64,000 bases of DNA from Cryptomeria japonica (Eukaryota > Streptophyta > Pinopsida > Cupressales > Cupressaceae): contig NC_081407.1 of NCBI RefSeq assembly GCF_030272615.1, positions 374,298,518 to 374,362,517 on the forward strand, written 5' to 3'. Shown piece after piece: positions 12,301 to 22,925 of this stretch; within the stretch, counting starts at the first letter, position 1, and every line of letters starts with the position of its first letter. The notes under the pieces are model-generated. The model saw nothing but the letters and a program-made list of their open reading frames with translations, searched no databases and had not been told where the DNA came from. The position numbers and the translations under genes are program-made.

Positions 12301-13666
12301 AAGACTTTGGTTCGACAAAGAGCACATCTTGAGGGTTCTATGGTGGAGGGATATATGGTATACCAAACTATGGTGTACATTACTGAATATCTTCCTAAGT
12401 TTGCAGCAAAAATCCACGTAGATCGCATTTGGGATCCCAACCCCATTAATAAATTTGAAGGGGAGCACTTGATTGGGAAAGGTAGATTGAAGAAAGTGAG
12501 AGGTAATTATAAGATGTTATTGTAGTAAATTAATTCTTCATCTTCTAAATAAATCAGTTGTAAGCGGTCTATTAATTATTTGTACAGTTGGTTGGGAGTG
12601 GGATGCACTACATTTGTATATTGCAAACAATCTTGATTGGATGACGGTGTGGATTGAACGATGTCAACATTCTAGTCGCACATTAACATGGGATGGTCTC
12701 GCTTCACTGGTTAAAGAAGCTCATCGTAATGGAGATTCCAATGTTACACAAAGGGAAATTGATTTAGCATATGGTTTAAGAGATCAACAGGTATGTATAA
12801 TTTTATTAATCACCCTTATGTTTATCAACTCATGATGCAATAATTTTAATATGTTAGATATATTGCAAGTCAAACACCACAAGGCTATGTGCTACAATGG
12901 TCATAAATTTCGCATCAAACAATTGGATGACACGAAGAAAACTTGTGATTCTGGGATAACTATAGTCTTTGAGGTGACCAATATTTCATCTAGAAACGAC
13001 ATACATCCTCAAGAGTCTCAAAATTGATACTATGGAATTTTGGATGATATACTTGAGTGTGACTTTAATTCCTTCAAATTAGTTATGTTCGTCATCAAAT
13101 GGTATAGGCTATGACTGAATAAAAATGATCCTGATAGAACTGTTATCGAACATGATAATGGATTTACATTGGTTAATACAAGGTCATTTGAATGAGTTGG
13201 GGATGAGCCCTATGTTCTTCCAAGTCAATGTGAGAAGGTATTTTACTCGGAGGTTCCACATAAATTGGGTTGGTCATTTTTTGTTAGACATGATCCAAGA
13301 GGAAGGCCAATAATGTATAATGTGATGGAAGAAGAAGATACTAAAGAAGTAGAAGATGATATAGATGATGATCATGATCAACAGTTAGTTGATGATGTTC
13401 CTGACGGAAATGTACATGAAGAAGAAGCTGATGATGATGATGTTGCTGCTGATGATGATGGTGATGGTGATGGTGATGGCGATGGCGATGGTGATGGTGA
13501 TGGTGATGGTGATGGTGATGGTGATGGTGATGGTGATGGTGATGGTGATGGTGATGACGATGACGAACACAATGACGATGACGACGATGATGATGATGAT
13601 GATCATGATGATTATCATGATCATGATGGTCATGATGATGAGTTGGATGAAGAAGAAGATCAATGA
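9322..13666 (+). pseudogene. CACTA TNP2-like transposase (Transposase_21, DUF4218, DUF4216), nine exons, decayed
   Basis: This encodes the catalytic transposase that would bind and cut the element ends in the nucleus. Exons inferred from GT/AG junctions and frame are 9322-9525, 9628-9995, 10091-10650, 10745-10924, 11008-11771, 11878-11957, 12090-12502, 12588-12790 and 12858-13666. Exon 1 encodes a Cys/His cluster (CYCPCKICKG..HCRQHGH), as in transposase-associated N-terminal regions. Exons 3-5 carry the Transposase_21 signature (MPADGSTF, DGVNPFGE, YSVWPIFV, PPWMSIK, IDELLELW, LQTKGKFACPIC). Exons 7-8 match DUF4218 (AQEHYLIHQVEEI, RHLKFLKTLVR). Exon 9 matches DUF4216 (KWYRL, VIEHDNGFTLVNT, EPYVLPSQCEKVFY) and ends in an acidic Asp/Gly tail. 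Premature stops lie at 10425, 11088, 11190, 11361, 11670, 13025, 13112 and 13193, mostly TGA. The splice sites remain intact, so decay is by point mutation only. Confidence 0.9.
13457..13556. repeat. (GATGGT)n microsatellite encoding Gly-Asp repeats
   Basis: About 100 bases of near-perfect GATGGT hexamer, with two GATGGC variants, lie in frame at the end of the transposase gene and encode alternating Asp and Gly. They are followed by GATGAC/GATGAT runs encoding poly-Asp. All three frames on each strand stay open here, which creates spurious open frames. Confidence 0.95.
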
Positions 13667-13815
13667 CATAAATGAAATATATGAGATGCGATTATTATAT
13701 TATCTATTTAATATTGATGTCTTGATAGAAATTGATTTGACTTATATGGTTACATAAATAATTCATATGTTTTGAATTCTAATGCCATTACTTAATTAAT
13801 TCATGATGCACCTCT

Positions 13816-14110
13816 AGCTATGTGATAGATGGTGATTTAAAATACATATGTGATGGATTACATGCTTATGATGATACATGTGACATTTTTTGAACTTTGT
13901 GTTTATTTATGGAATGTAAACTACTTATTAGCTATGTGATGGATGATGATTTATGATACATATGTGATGGATTACATGTTTATGATGATACATATGTGAT
14001 TCTTATGATGCTCAATTACATATATGATGATACATATGTGATGCTTATGATGCCTATGATACTGCAGTATTTATTGTTTATCAAATTACAAATGTAATGC
14101 TTATGATGCT
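13816..14110. repeat. Tandem/dispersed repeat between transposase and SET region
   Basis: A 60-base block (GCTATGTGATRGATGRTGAT, then TTA..ATACATATGTGATGGATTACATG) occurs at 13816-13875 and 13930-13989. It is followed by shorter copies of ATACATATGTGATGCTTATGATG up to about 14110. It lies in the intergenic spacer of the transposon. Confidence 0.7.
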
Positions 14111-14417
14111 CAATTGTTGGTGTAGGAACCTGGACCCCTTTGACGAGGATCATGCATAGTCTCATGGATCGACAAGTATAAGTCAATACACCTTATAGAA
14201 ATAATATATTTTTAAAAAATTACAAGAAAAACAAACTTCCTTAGTTTTTCAAACCTCAACATTAGCAGCAAATCTAATATAGTTATCAACACTTGAGGCC
14301 CCAGTTGGACTTACTCAAATTTTAATCTCAACATCAACTTTAAGGCCAACGTCTTCATCAATATCACCCTCATTTGCAAAATATCTCTCTCATTACCAAC
14401 TAACTCTCTCATTTGAT

Positions 14418-15170
14418 GGTGCACAGGTATCACCAAATAGGTATTTGTCAGATGTGTCTTCCTCGAGTGAGGGAAATGCAGGAATAGAAGAGGAAAGTGA
14501 GACATGTAGTAGATCTCAAATAGGGAGATCAACTAGAGGTCAAAATATTAGAAGAAAATTCAATAAACGCATGGAATTTTTTCTTGCTCAAGTGGGGTCA
14601 TGTTCTTATGATGATGAGACCAAAGGCGACATTGAGGTGCCCTTGAGGTACAAACATCTACTGAAACAATGTGTACCCAAGGAACTTCCTCCAATAAACA
14701 CTAATTTTTGTGCCAATGAGAGGATATATCGCATAGCACCTTCATCGTTACATGGTTTGGGCCTATTTTCCATGGATAGCATAAAGGTCTGTTACAACAA
14801 AGTTGCTGAATTGATGGAGTTTGTTGGACCTTGTTACAATTATAATGATTGGATGCAGATTGTTCGATATTAAAAAAGTATGCGTAGGTATGCACTTTCA
14901 GCCAATTACATACAACAAAAATATAATGATCAAAGTAAACGAGTGGCTGTATACATTGATGGAAGGCCAAAAGCAACAGGGAATATTATAGGTTTTATAA
15001 ATAGTACATGACCTGGCTCAACTAATAAGCAACCCAATTGCATATTTGAGGCACGTGAGGGAAATTGTGTGTTTGTATGTGCGATAAAATCAATAAATGT
15101 AGGGGAAGAGCTGCTAATTGATTACAATTTGAATCGTATAGATACAAACAAAGTTACTATCATGGGGGTG
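14418..15170 (+). pseudogene. SET-domain-like (lysine methyltransferase-type) coding region inside the CACTA element
   Basis: SET proteins transfer methyl groups from S-adenosylmethionine to lysines, usually on histones. An open frame runs from about 14418. No ATG start is clear and an acceptor AG at 14425-14426 may open the exon. The frame is interrupted by TAA (14871-14873) and by one TGA near 15010, with no frameshift. Counting from codon 14445, residues 1-95 are a Ser/Glu-rich then basic leader. A SET N-part follows at 97-130 (APSSLHGLGLFSMDSIKV, ELMEFVGP). A SET C-part lies at 178-228 (GNIIGFINST, QPNC, AIKSINVGEELLIDYN). GFINS...PNC stands where the usual NHSC-PN lies, and GEELLIDYN where GEELTYDYN lies. 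No pre-SET or post-SET cysteine cluster is seen. The exon ends at donor GTACGT (15171), 140 bases before the TNPA-like ATG. It could be a separate gene or the 5' exon of a fusion. Confidence 0.7.
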
Positions 15171-15309
15171 GTACGTACTATATATATACCATTTAAGCCA
15201 ACTTCCAATTAATGAATCCAATAAACCATTGTATTATTAAGTTTTTTTGCTAATTCTATTGGTTTCATTTCGCTAACATTTTTATATTTTTTCTTTGTCA
15301 CAAGGCCAC

Positions 15310-18111
15310 ATGGATCCACCACATAGCATAGATAGGGGTGTAGGTCCTGACACTTCTACGGAGCAGGTAAAGCTCATTGTAATTGTACAAATTAGATAGA
15401 AGCAAATTGTTACATTATGATCTTTTCTTGAGTGTTTTGAAGTAATTTTGATAGTGTTAATTATATTCTTGTCACAGACAGATGTTCAGGATAAGCGAAA
15501 GGAACTTGCAGTACCTCAGCACCTCCATAGGGTGTGGGGCGCTCGACAGTGTTATGAGTTGATGACATCACACTTAGCGCAAACCCTATAAAATTGGTAC
15601 AAACGAATATTAGAAAAATTAGCCAAGAGATTGTTGATTTCGCAACCATAAGCCCTCAGACTGATGAGATAACAGAGAGGGTGCAACTATTGTTGCGGAC
15701 AGTGGAAAACTTGCAAGTAAGCAGTAATGAAAGATTTAATCATAACAAAAGTTCAATAATGGTTTATATTTTTTTCTCTTTTATGTCATTAACTAAAATA
15801 TGTATGTGTTGTTTTTACACAAATTTATAAGGGCTCATCATCGTGGTGGCAATCATCAGGGTATTGCGGGTAGTTCAGGTGATGACCATGTTATATATAT
15901 TAAAACCACTCCTTTGGACTTGTGAACTTGCTTTTTTAATGTTTTATATATTTAATGTATTACTCTTTAGGTGCTGACATGGGTCCAAGGTCGACCCCAA
16001 TTGTATTGCCGACTGCAATATCAGCAACATGTAGCATGCAGACATCATCTGTTGCACCAGCTCATGTTGACCCACCCACTAGTGGTAGATCCCTCTTTTT
16101 CTCTCTCTTTCGTTATGTGTTTAGTACCCTTGAAGTGTTCTTTCTTGGAGGCATTTCATAGTGGATTCATTTATTGTGGCAGGAGATGCACATGAGGATG
16201 CGCCAGAGGTGACTACTGGTGATAACATACCATCATTTCCTGGATCTTCCCGTATTGCTAGTACGGGAACATTGTAGGCCACATTGGTGGTGAGTGGTGA
16301 ATAATTGATTCCCTTGAAGATACAAAAGGTTCTAGGTACTTTAAAATTATTATTATATATAGTCTAATTGTAATTTACTTACCGATCACTCATTTTGGAC
16401 TAATGATCCCATGTTTTTTTTGTGGGAAATGATATTTTTTATAAAAATCTTAATGACATTACATTGCAAATATTTGGGCCCACCATATGTAAAAGGTGGA
16501 ACATCATACATGAACTAACCCTTATCCACTATTTTGATTTCATATCATTGCTAAAATAGTTTTCCTTTTATCCATTTCTTGAACTATATCAAAGGTAACT
16601 TCAATTTCTTTCTAAATCTAACAGGTTTGTTTTTGCTTAAAGGTGGAATGACCAAGAAAAAAAGTTAAAAGATGAACTCACAAACCGTATGGTAGGGTTG
16701 TTTGGAAATGACACATTCGACAAGACTAAGCTCCTGGAAAAAGCTGGCACATATCTAAAGTATGTGAGGGACCAATACATGACACATTTAGAGAATAACG
16801 TAAAGTATGAGTGTCCCCCCATGATTCCAGAGAGGGAGTGGAAGGACCTAATTTTGGATGCAAAGGAGATAATTGAAAGGAAAAAAGGAAATACACCACC
16901 AGACGCCAGAAGAAGGTATGTGATACTATTAAGAATGTGAATATGTACTAATTATTCATTATATTTATATAATCTAACATATTTCAAACTTTTCATAGAT
17001 TGAGTGACACGTCAAAGGCAACCAAGGCAAGACAAGAAAAGCATGGGCAACACAAACTCGGCTCTGGTGGTTATATGAAACTTGCCGCACAAATTGTAAG
17101 AATTAGTAAATTAAGTATCACATCAAAATATTTATAAATTGTAAACAATTTTTTTTTGATCAAACAATACAAGCAAAAATGCAGGGCTCAGAATTCAATA
17201 GAGCGCCCACAGAAGATGACAAGAGAATTGGCTACCAGCAAGGCTATATAGTTGTGGCTGAACGGCTACGAGAATTAAGTGGGAAAACACGAGATTCTGA
17301 TGCATCTGTCACAATGGTAAATAAGCTAAATGAAAATTATTTCAAATTGAATACTTAACCAATAATCTATTTGATGTTAAGTTTCAACATAAAGTGACTA
17401 TATTTTTTTTAAATAAGCAAGCAATGATAACACTGTACATGACATTGGAATGCAGCATGATAATCATCAAACAGAACCTGTACATGAAGGTCCGGATGTG
17501 CATCCTAGTAGTGGAGGTATTCATTTGCTATTCAAATTTTTTATGTAATTATTAATACAATTAAACATCTTAAATTGAAAATTAGTGTAGTAATTAATGT
17601 AACCTTTATTGTTAATCTTTTTGAGCATGTAGTCAATGGTGACCAAGTGGAGCATGATCCAGGTAGACAACAACAAGAACATGATGTTCCCCAATCAAGT
17701 AAAGAGGACCACTGTTATTCCTTTAAACAAATTTAATTGCAATTGGTGTATTGATTAATGTAACATTTCGTATTTCAACTCTAGAGGGTGTTCAGCATGT
17801 CGAGGTTGAGGCTAGACAAAATGATGTGGAAGATGATGTGGCCCCATCAGGTAAAGAGTGTAATGGTTGTGTTCTTTAAATTAATGAAATACTTGTAACA
17901 ATAATAAAAAAATGTTTTGAATTTAACCCAATTCTTTGTTATTGCAGAGGACCCCCCTTTGGTTTAGCATCCTCATCCTTTCAATAGGACTAGGCATACA
18001 TCAAGAGCACGAGAAGAGGGTAGAACATCCAAAGATGGGGGGAATGATGAAGAAGACGATGCTCCACTTAGACTTTACATAGCTTCAAAAAAAAAACAAA
18101 GAAAGAAATGA
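15310..18111 (+). pseudogene. TNPA-like (Ptta/En/Spm plant transposase family) DNA-binding protein gene, multi-exon
   Basis: A possible start is ATGGATCCACC at 15310, right after an acceptor at 15304. Exons inferred from splice sites are 15310-15366, 15478-15716, about 15831-15879, 15971-16087, 16183-16287, 16643-16915, 16999-17095, 17185-17316, about 17420-17517, 17631-17700, 17786-17850 and 17948-18111. The core (exons at 16643-17095) has KYECPPMIPEREWKDLI, then LSDTSKATKARQEKHG and LGSGGYMKLA. This matches the pattern of the plant Ptta/En/Spm family (NRxK..H..GxxSFA). The protein ends in an acidic stretch and a lysine/arginine tail (IASKKKQRKK), a likely nuclear signal. In En/Spm, TNPA binds subterminal repeats and helps transposition. 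A few stops (near 15557, 16275 and 17967) suggest decay. Outer exon borders are approximate. Confidence 0.65.
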
Positions 18112-19849
18112 TTGTAATCTACCTTATTTGATAATGACTGATTTTTATGTGTTAATGAATGTAATTATGTGCTAATGAATGTTCATGAATGATATGTGTT
18201 GATGATTATTGATGAATATTGTGTGTTAATGAAAGTTAATGAATTTTATGTGTTAATGAACGTTATATGATAATGAATGAATGTTATATTTTAATAATGG
18301 ATGAAAGAATGAATGAAAGAATGAATGAATGATAGATGTTAACGGGGAATTTAGAGTGATGTTGGGGGGGGGGGGGGAGGGACCAAATGAGCTTCCACCT
18401 TCACATGGTTGGCCCTGTTAAGTAGAGAATATTAAACTATTCTCAAAACAAAGTGAAGCTCAATAAGATAACCCACTTTTCAATATTTCATTATGTTGCA
18501 CAGTTAATCTTATTGAATAATGTACGTATATTGAATCTTAATTGCAGGGTCCAACAAAGCCAACACAAACAACACCATGGTGCGACTGCAAAAGTTGTGA
18601 ATATGCCTCATCATGAATAAAGCTAAATAAGCACATTCTCTGTAAAATCTCAAATGCTCTATACTTTGGAAGTTTTGAAATTTTTATGATCATATCAGTC
18701 CCCTACCTAAAAGCTTTTTTCCTTGATTTGTTTGTGATACACATTGAGAGATTTTTGTTTTCCTTTTATTTATGCATGTCTTAACCATTCTCAACATGCT
18801 TCCCATTCTTATTTAGATTGTTGTATTTTTACATATGTTGGAATCTGTAGTTCCACGTACATGTTTTCTATGTTCTTTGTAACTGTATGAAAAGGTGTAA
18901 AATGTGGGTATAGTCCAAAATCTTGATTACCAACAAGCTATTGTTGTTTAATAGTTCTAGTGTTTGTATTAATTGAAATAGTTTAACCCTTTTAACATGT
19001 TTCATAGAAAACCTGCACTTTGTATGCAATCTTATTGTTACAGTTCAATTACTGAGGTGATGTGATTTTCAAAAGTATTCCAACAAAAACAAAATTGGTT
19101 TTCATTTATGTATTTTATTAAAATTTTAGAGTTTCCTCGTGAACATTTAAACTTAGAAGGATTTAAAAATTCAATTCAAGAGTACTGGACATAATTTTTG
19201 GAGATAGAACTGAAACTCTCTCCCATGACTTCAGATTGTTTCCATGCTCTCTAGGCTAGTAGCTTTCAAACACAAAACATAGGTCTTCTAAATTCTGTCC
19301 CAACATTAATTAGTTCCTTTCTCTTCTTTTTCATCCTTTTGGAAAGAGAATTGGAAATTGTTAGGAACGAACATCTTCCTAGGCAATTTGTTAAAATACA
19401 ATGGGGAACTCAATCAAATTTTAATTCACTTCGTTTTAAGTTATTATTACAATTCATTGAATTATACTTACAAAAGGCTTATATTTCCAAGGTAAAATAT
19501 CAGTATCTTTCTTGGGTGATATTAGATAGCAGGGTCTCTTGGCTTAGACAAAATCACCCTCTCATTGTATTCAAAGTAGATGTGTAGCAAAGCTAGATGC
19601 ATCAATCGTTAAATCATAAACAAACACAAGCTCAAAAATTGTGTTACCAAGTACGCTTGGAACCTAGCCTGTAACTAACTAGTTCATACTAGATATTGTT
19701 TGGCTATGGTATTCAATTCTATTAGAATCTACAAAATAAATATTAACCTAGAAATTAATGTGAGTGATAACATTTTAAAAATTATTAAATATAAATGATA
19801 ATAAAATCAAAATAGCATAACATAGTTGATTTCATAAGAGAGAAAATGA
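18112..19849. other. 3' flank of the TNPA-like gene: repeats and spacer
   Basis: About 18130-18345 is a degenerate repeat of ATGTGTTAATGAATGTT units, ending in GAATGAATGAAAG runs. A G14 run lies at 18364-18377. A possible extra exon with acceptor TTGCAG at 18547 reads GPTKPTQTTPWCDCKSC before a stop, but nothing supports its use. I see no other gene; the short open frame at 19339-19587 has no recognisable motif. Confidence 0.5.
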
Positions 19850-20125
19850 AAAAGTTCACAATATCTTCACTTGATATCTAAGATTTTTAATCCATGAGGA
19901 TGAAGATGAGGATGAGATAGAAAACCAAAAGACAAGGAATTGTTTATCCAAGTTTCCAAATTTTTGTGGATAAGGAAAAAAACATAATCCTATGAAAGAA
20001 GGAGAATGTGCAAGTCATTATCTCAAGTTAAAAGAAATTACTTAAGTAAACTAAACAAACAAATGCAATATCATAGTTACGATAAAACATATCCACTTGG
20101 TTAATAAAATGGTACATTGGCACAC
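19850..20125. repeat. Left copy of a diverged ~275-bp direct repeat
   Basis: The sequence from ATCCATGAGGATGAAG through TAGAAAACCAAAA, TTTATCCAAGTTTCCAAATTT, AAGAAGGAGAATGTGCAA and GATAAAACATATCCA is found again in the same order and orientation at 22650-22925. Identity is obvious by eye but interrupted by small indels. The pair could be relic LTRs bounding a 2.5-kb interior, or two copies of a dispersed repeat. Confidence 0.65.
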
Positions 20126-22649
20126 CCCCTTAAGTGCAATTGAGGTAAGAAGAAATGGGTCACAAGGTTAGGTATCCATGTAAAATATGAAATAACCCCA
20201 AATTATAAAGAGAGTGTACCCTCTTGAAGTAGAGACTAGAAAATCCATAGGACAAAACTCCATCCCAAGTGACATATGTGAAGGATAATATAGACCCACC
20301 CCATCCCCTAAAGTTGGTACCTCTACAAAGAAGAGAGAAAAGCAATGCAAAATGTTGAATGGTGAATGTTGTAGTAGGTTCATTTGCAATAAATGATGCA
20401 CCTTCCTTTCACAATATGGAAATCTTGAGTTGTCAAATTGTTGAATTCCCATTCAAGTGGAGTGTAGAAAGGAATTCAGATGTATGGTTTTTGAAGCGAC
20501 TCATGTGTCTTGATGTTGATGTTAAGTTGTGATTGTTCCATGGAAGATTCAGGGACTACAATCATTGAAGTGTGAGACCTTAATTAATGTGAAATAGAAT
20601 GTGTCATGTTGCATGATATGGTGGAGATAGAACAAGTGAATTTACAATGGGAGATGATGTAACTCGATGGGCATTGTCATCAATGAGAAGACAAATATTC
20701 TCAATTGTTTCATCAATATTTGAAAGGTAAGAGTCCACAAATAGATGTGAAATGTTTAAGTAGGCCTCCCAATGAAGTGGATCTCATAGACACAAACAAT
20801 CCTACATAGAGAATCATTGAGAGCCCTTGAAGAAGAAAATTTGAACTTTGATGAAGCAATACATGATGGAGGAATATCTTGCAAGAGGAAATCAAAGTCA
20901 TTATGGTGTCATCTAGATCTGAAATGTGGTCTACTTTTCAAAAAAGTAAAGATGCTTGATAGCAACGTGTCCTAGTGGGGTGAATCTAGAAGACATATAA
21001 TCCTATTGCAAAGAATCATGGAAAGTTCTAGAAGAAGAAACTTTTAATTCTGAAGTAGCAACGTGTATAAGAGATGTTCTCATTTGTAGATGGAGTATCA
21101 AGAGGAGGATCACTAGTCCATGGACCATGTCATTGTTGTTAAATACCTACGCTTTTGTTCATAGTCACTTGGTGTAGGAATGAATTCAATGAGATAGGGT
21201 AGGAGATCCTACATAATGTAATTTTTCACTATCCCTTGTTTCGAGTACAAATGGTTCTCTAAATTTATCTTGGCAATAGAATGTCGGAATTTAATACCAT
21301 AATCCATGATGAAAACTGCCAAAAATGGAAATTTATCTTAGTTTGCAATTACAAAATGCTTTTGTATAGGCCTCTCGAAGATTAAGTACATCAAATTGAG
21401 ACTTTATAAATTGAGTGTATGTATTAGAAATCTCCCAAATTGTTCAATGGTCTCCAAACCTTGCCAATTTTTTATTTTTATTTTAACTCAAATATGTATG
21501 GTATAGGCATATCATTGGTTGTGTGATTTTTTTTTCCTTAAATGCTTCTACGACCAAAAGAGACAAGTTTTAGATGAAAATGGGGTCTTATGGGCCTCTT
21601 TGACACAATGGTGGGTTCTTTAGACCTAAAAATGCCCCAAAAACTAGTCGATTGCCTTAAGTTACAAACAAATCCTTATTTGTGAGCATGCTTCTTGATC
21701 TCCAATTTTGGTGGAATGAAAGATAATATTGAATTTCTCAAGCCTTTTTGATGCTTCTAAACCACAAAATAAAATCTACTTTGATCATTGAAATGTTGTA
21801 GTGACTTGGATAAAAAAAGAAAACTAAGTCTAAACTTTAGAAGTTAGTTTTTTCTTGTCAGATTGTTTTCAATTTTCAAATCATCCAAGGATGCAAGAGG
21901 AGTATATTTTTTTATGACAAGATAAAAAAAAAACTTGGAATCTTTTGAAACCATTGAAACATGGGGACCTCTTCCCCCCCTCCAAAATCCCTATTTTTTC
22001 AGGATGCAATACTTAGGGGAAACATCCCCTTGCCGCACCACTTAGGGACGTCCTAAGGACTCCAAGGAGTCTCTTGACCATCTTGAGGATGCCTATGAGT
22101 CTCCCATGGCCCCCAATTAGAAAATCCAATTCTAAACAAAAATGGTGAAATTATTGTGAAAATGTCATCCGTATTAAAGGTTTGGCAATGCCCCCTAACC
22201 TTGATGGGGGCTCTGCCCCAAACCCCCCACAAGGGGCACTACCCATTGACCCCAAACCTCTACCCACCATTCTTATTGTTAATGCAATCGTTTCCATTTT
22301 TTTTATGTTGACTAGTTTAAACACTTAGTATGCCAAAGTTTCATTTGCAATTCTTATACTTATTCTTAGTTTGTTCCCAAAGTTCCAAAACTCTACCACC
22401 ATTGTTAATGTTCAAATTTCAATGCAATCATTGACATATTTTTAATGTTTATTGTAAAATTTACATAGTGTGGCAAAGTTTTATTTACAGTTGTTATACT
22501 TATTCTATACACATCCTTTTATAATTAATTTTTTAAGTTGTATATATATTTGCATCCCACCCCGCCCCCCTCGTCATCCCCCTGTCATCCCCAAACTTAA
22601 GCCCTTGGTATGTTAAGATATGAAAGATCACAATAGTTTCATTTGATAT
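20126..22649. other. Non-coding interior between the two diverged direct repeats
   Basis: No protein motif is visible. Two loosely similar ~130-base blocks (about 20780-20905 and 20980-21135, each with ATAATCCTA..AAGAATCAT, then AGAAGAAGAAA and a GAGGATC/GAGGAAATC segment) lie 200 bases apart. At 21960-22260 and 22555-22605 there are C-rich patches with the near-palindrome GGGGGCTCTGCCCC. The content is too decayed to class. Confidence 0.45.
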
Positions 22650-22925
22650 GTTAATCGAGGAAAAGCCTACAATATATAGCTTCCAAGATTCCAAATCCAT
22701 GAGGATCATGAAGAGGTAGAAAACCAAAAAAAGAAATTGCTTATCCAAGTTTCCAAATTTGTGACAAGGAAAAAGTAGAATCTCAATAAAAGAAGGAGAA
22801 TGTGCAACTCATTATCTTATTCTACCTAAGTAAAAATATTACCTAATTAAGCTTTTTAATAGTGGAATATCACACTTAGGATAAAACATATCCAAGGTAA
22901 ATAAAATATTACATTGATAGGCTTC
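22650..22925. repeat. Right copy of the diverged ~275-bp direct repeat
   Basis: This is the counterpart of 19850-20125: AATCCATGAGGATCATGAAG, GTAGAAAACCAAAA, TTATCCAAGTTTCCAAATTT, AAAGAAGGAGAATGTGCAA and GATAAAACATATCCA occur in the same order. The flanks differ immediately outside, so the repeat ends near here. Confidence 0.65.

Larger units (their letters stand above)
9058..18111 (+). mobile_element. CACTA (En/Spm) transposon, left end to last recognised exon; right terminus not found
   Basis: The left end CACTAGTGAAAATACAAG at 9058-9075 has the form of a CACTA terminal inverted repeat, 264 bases before the transposase start. Inside, in the same orientation, lie a decayed TNP2-type transposase gene, a SET-domain-like coding region and a TNPA-like gene. 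Two genes, a catalytic transposase and a DNA-binding partner, is the usual En/Spm plan. The matching right inverted repeat (CTTGTATTTTCACTAGTG) was not seen anywhere downstream. The element may be truncated, or its end may have decayed. The last recognised exon (18111) is therefore only a minimum end. The protein-based superfamily call is secure and the left boundary is probable. Confidence 0.8.

Noticed and set aside
13378-13757. Long open frames on both strands over the GATGGT array
   Set aside because: The hexamer repeat lacks stop codons in all frames. Only the frame continuous with DUF4216 is the gene.
18940-18965. TAGTTCTAGTG as the right CACTA terminus
   Set aside because: Only the last six bases match the left end and no 3-bp duplication fits.
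19339-19587. 82-codon plus-strand frame as a small gene
   Set aside because: No recognisable motif, no conserved context and normal chance length in AT-rich DNA.
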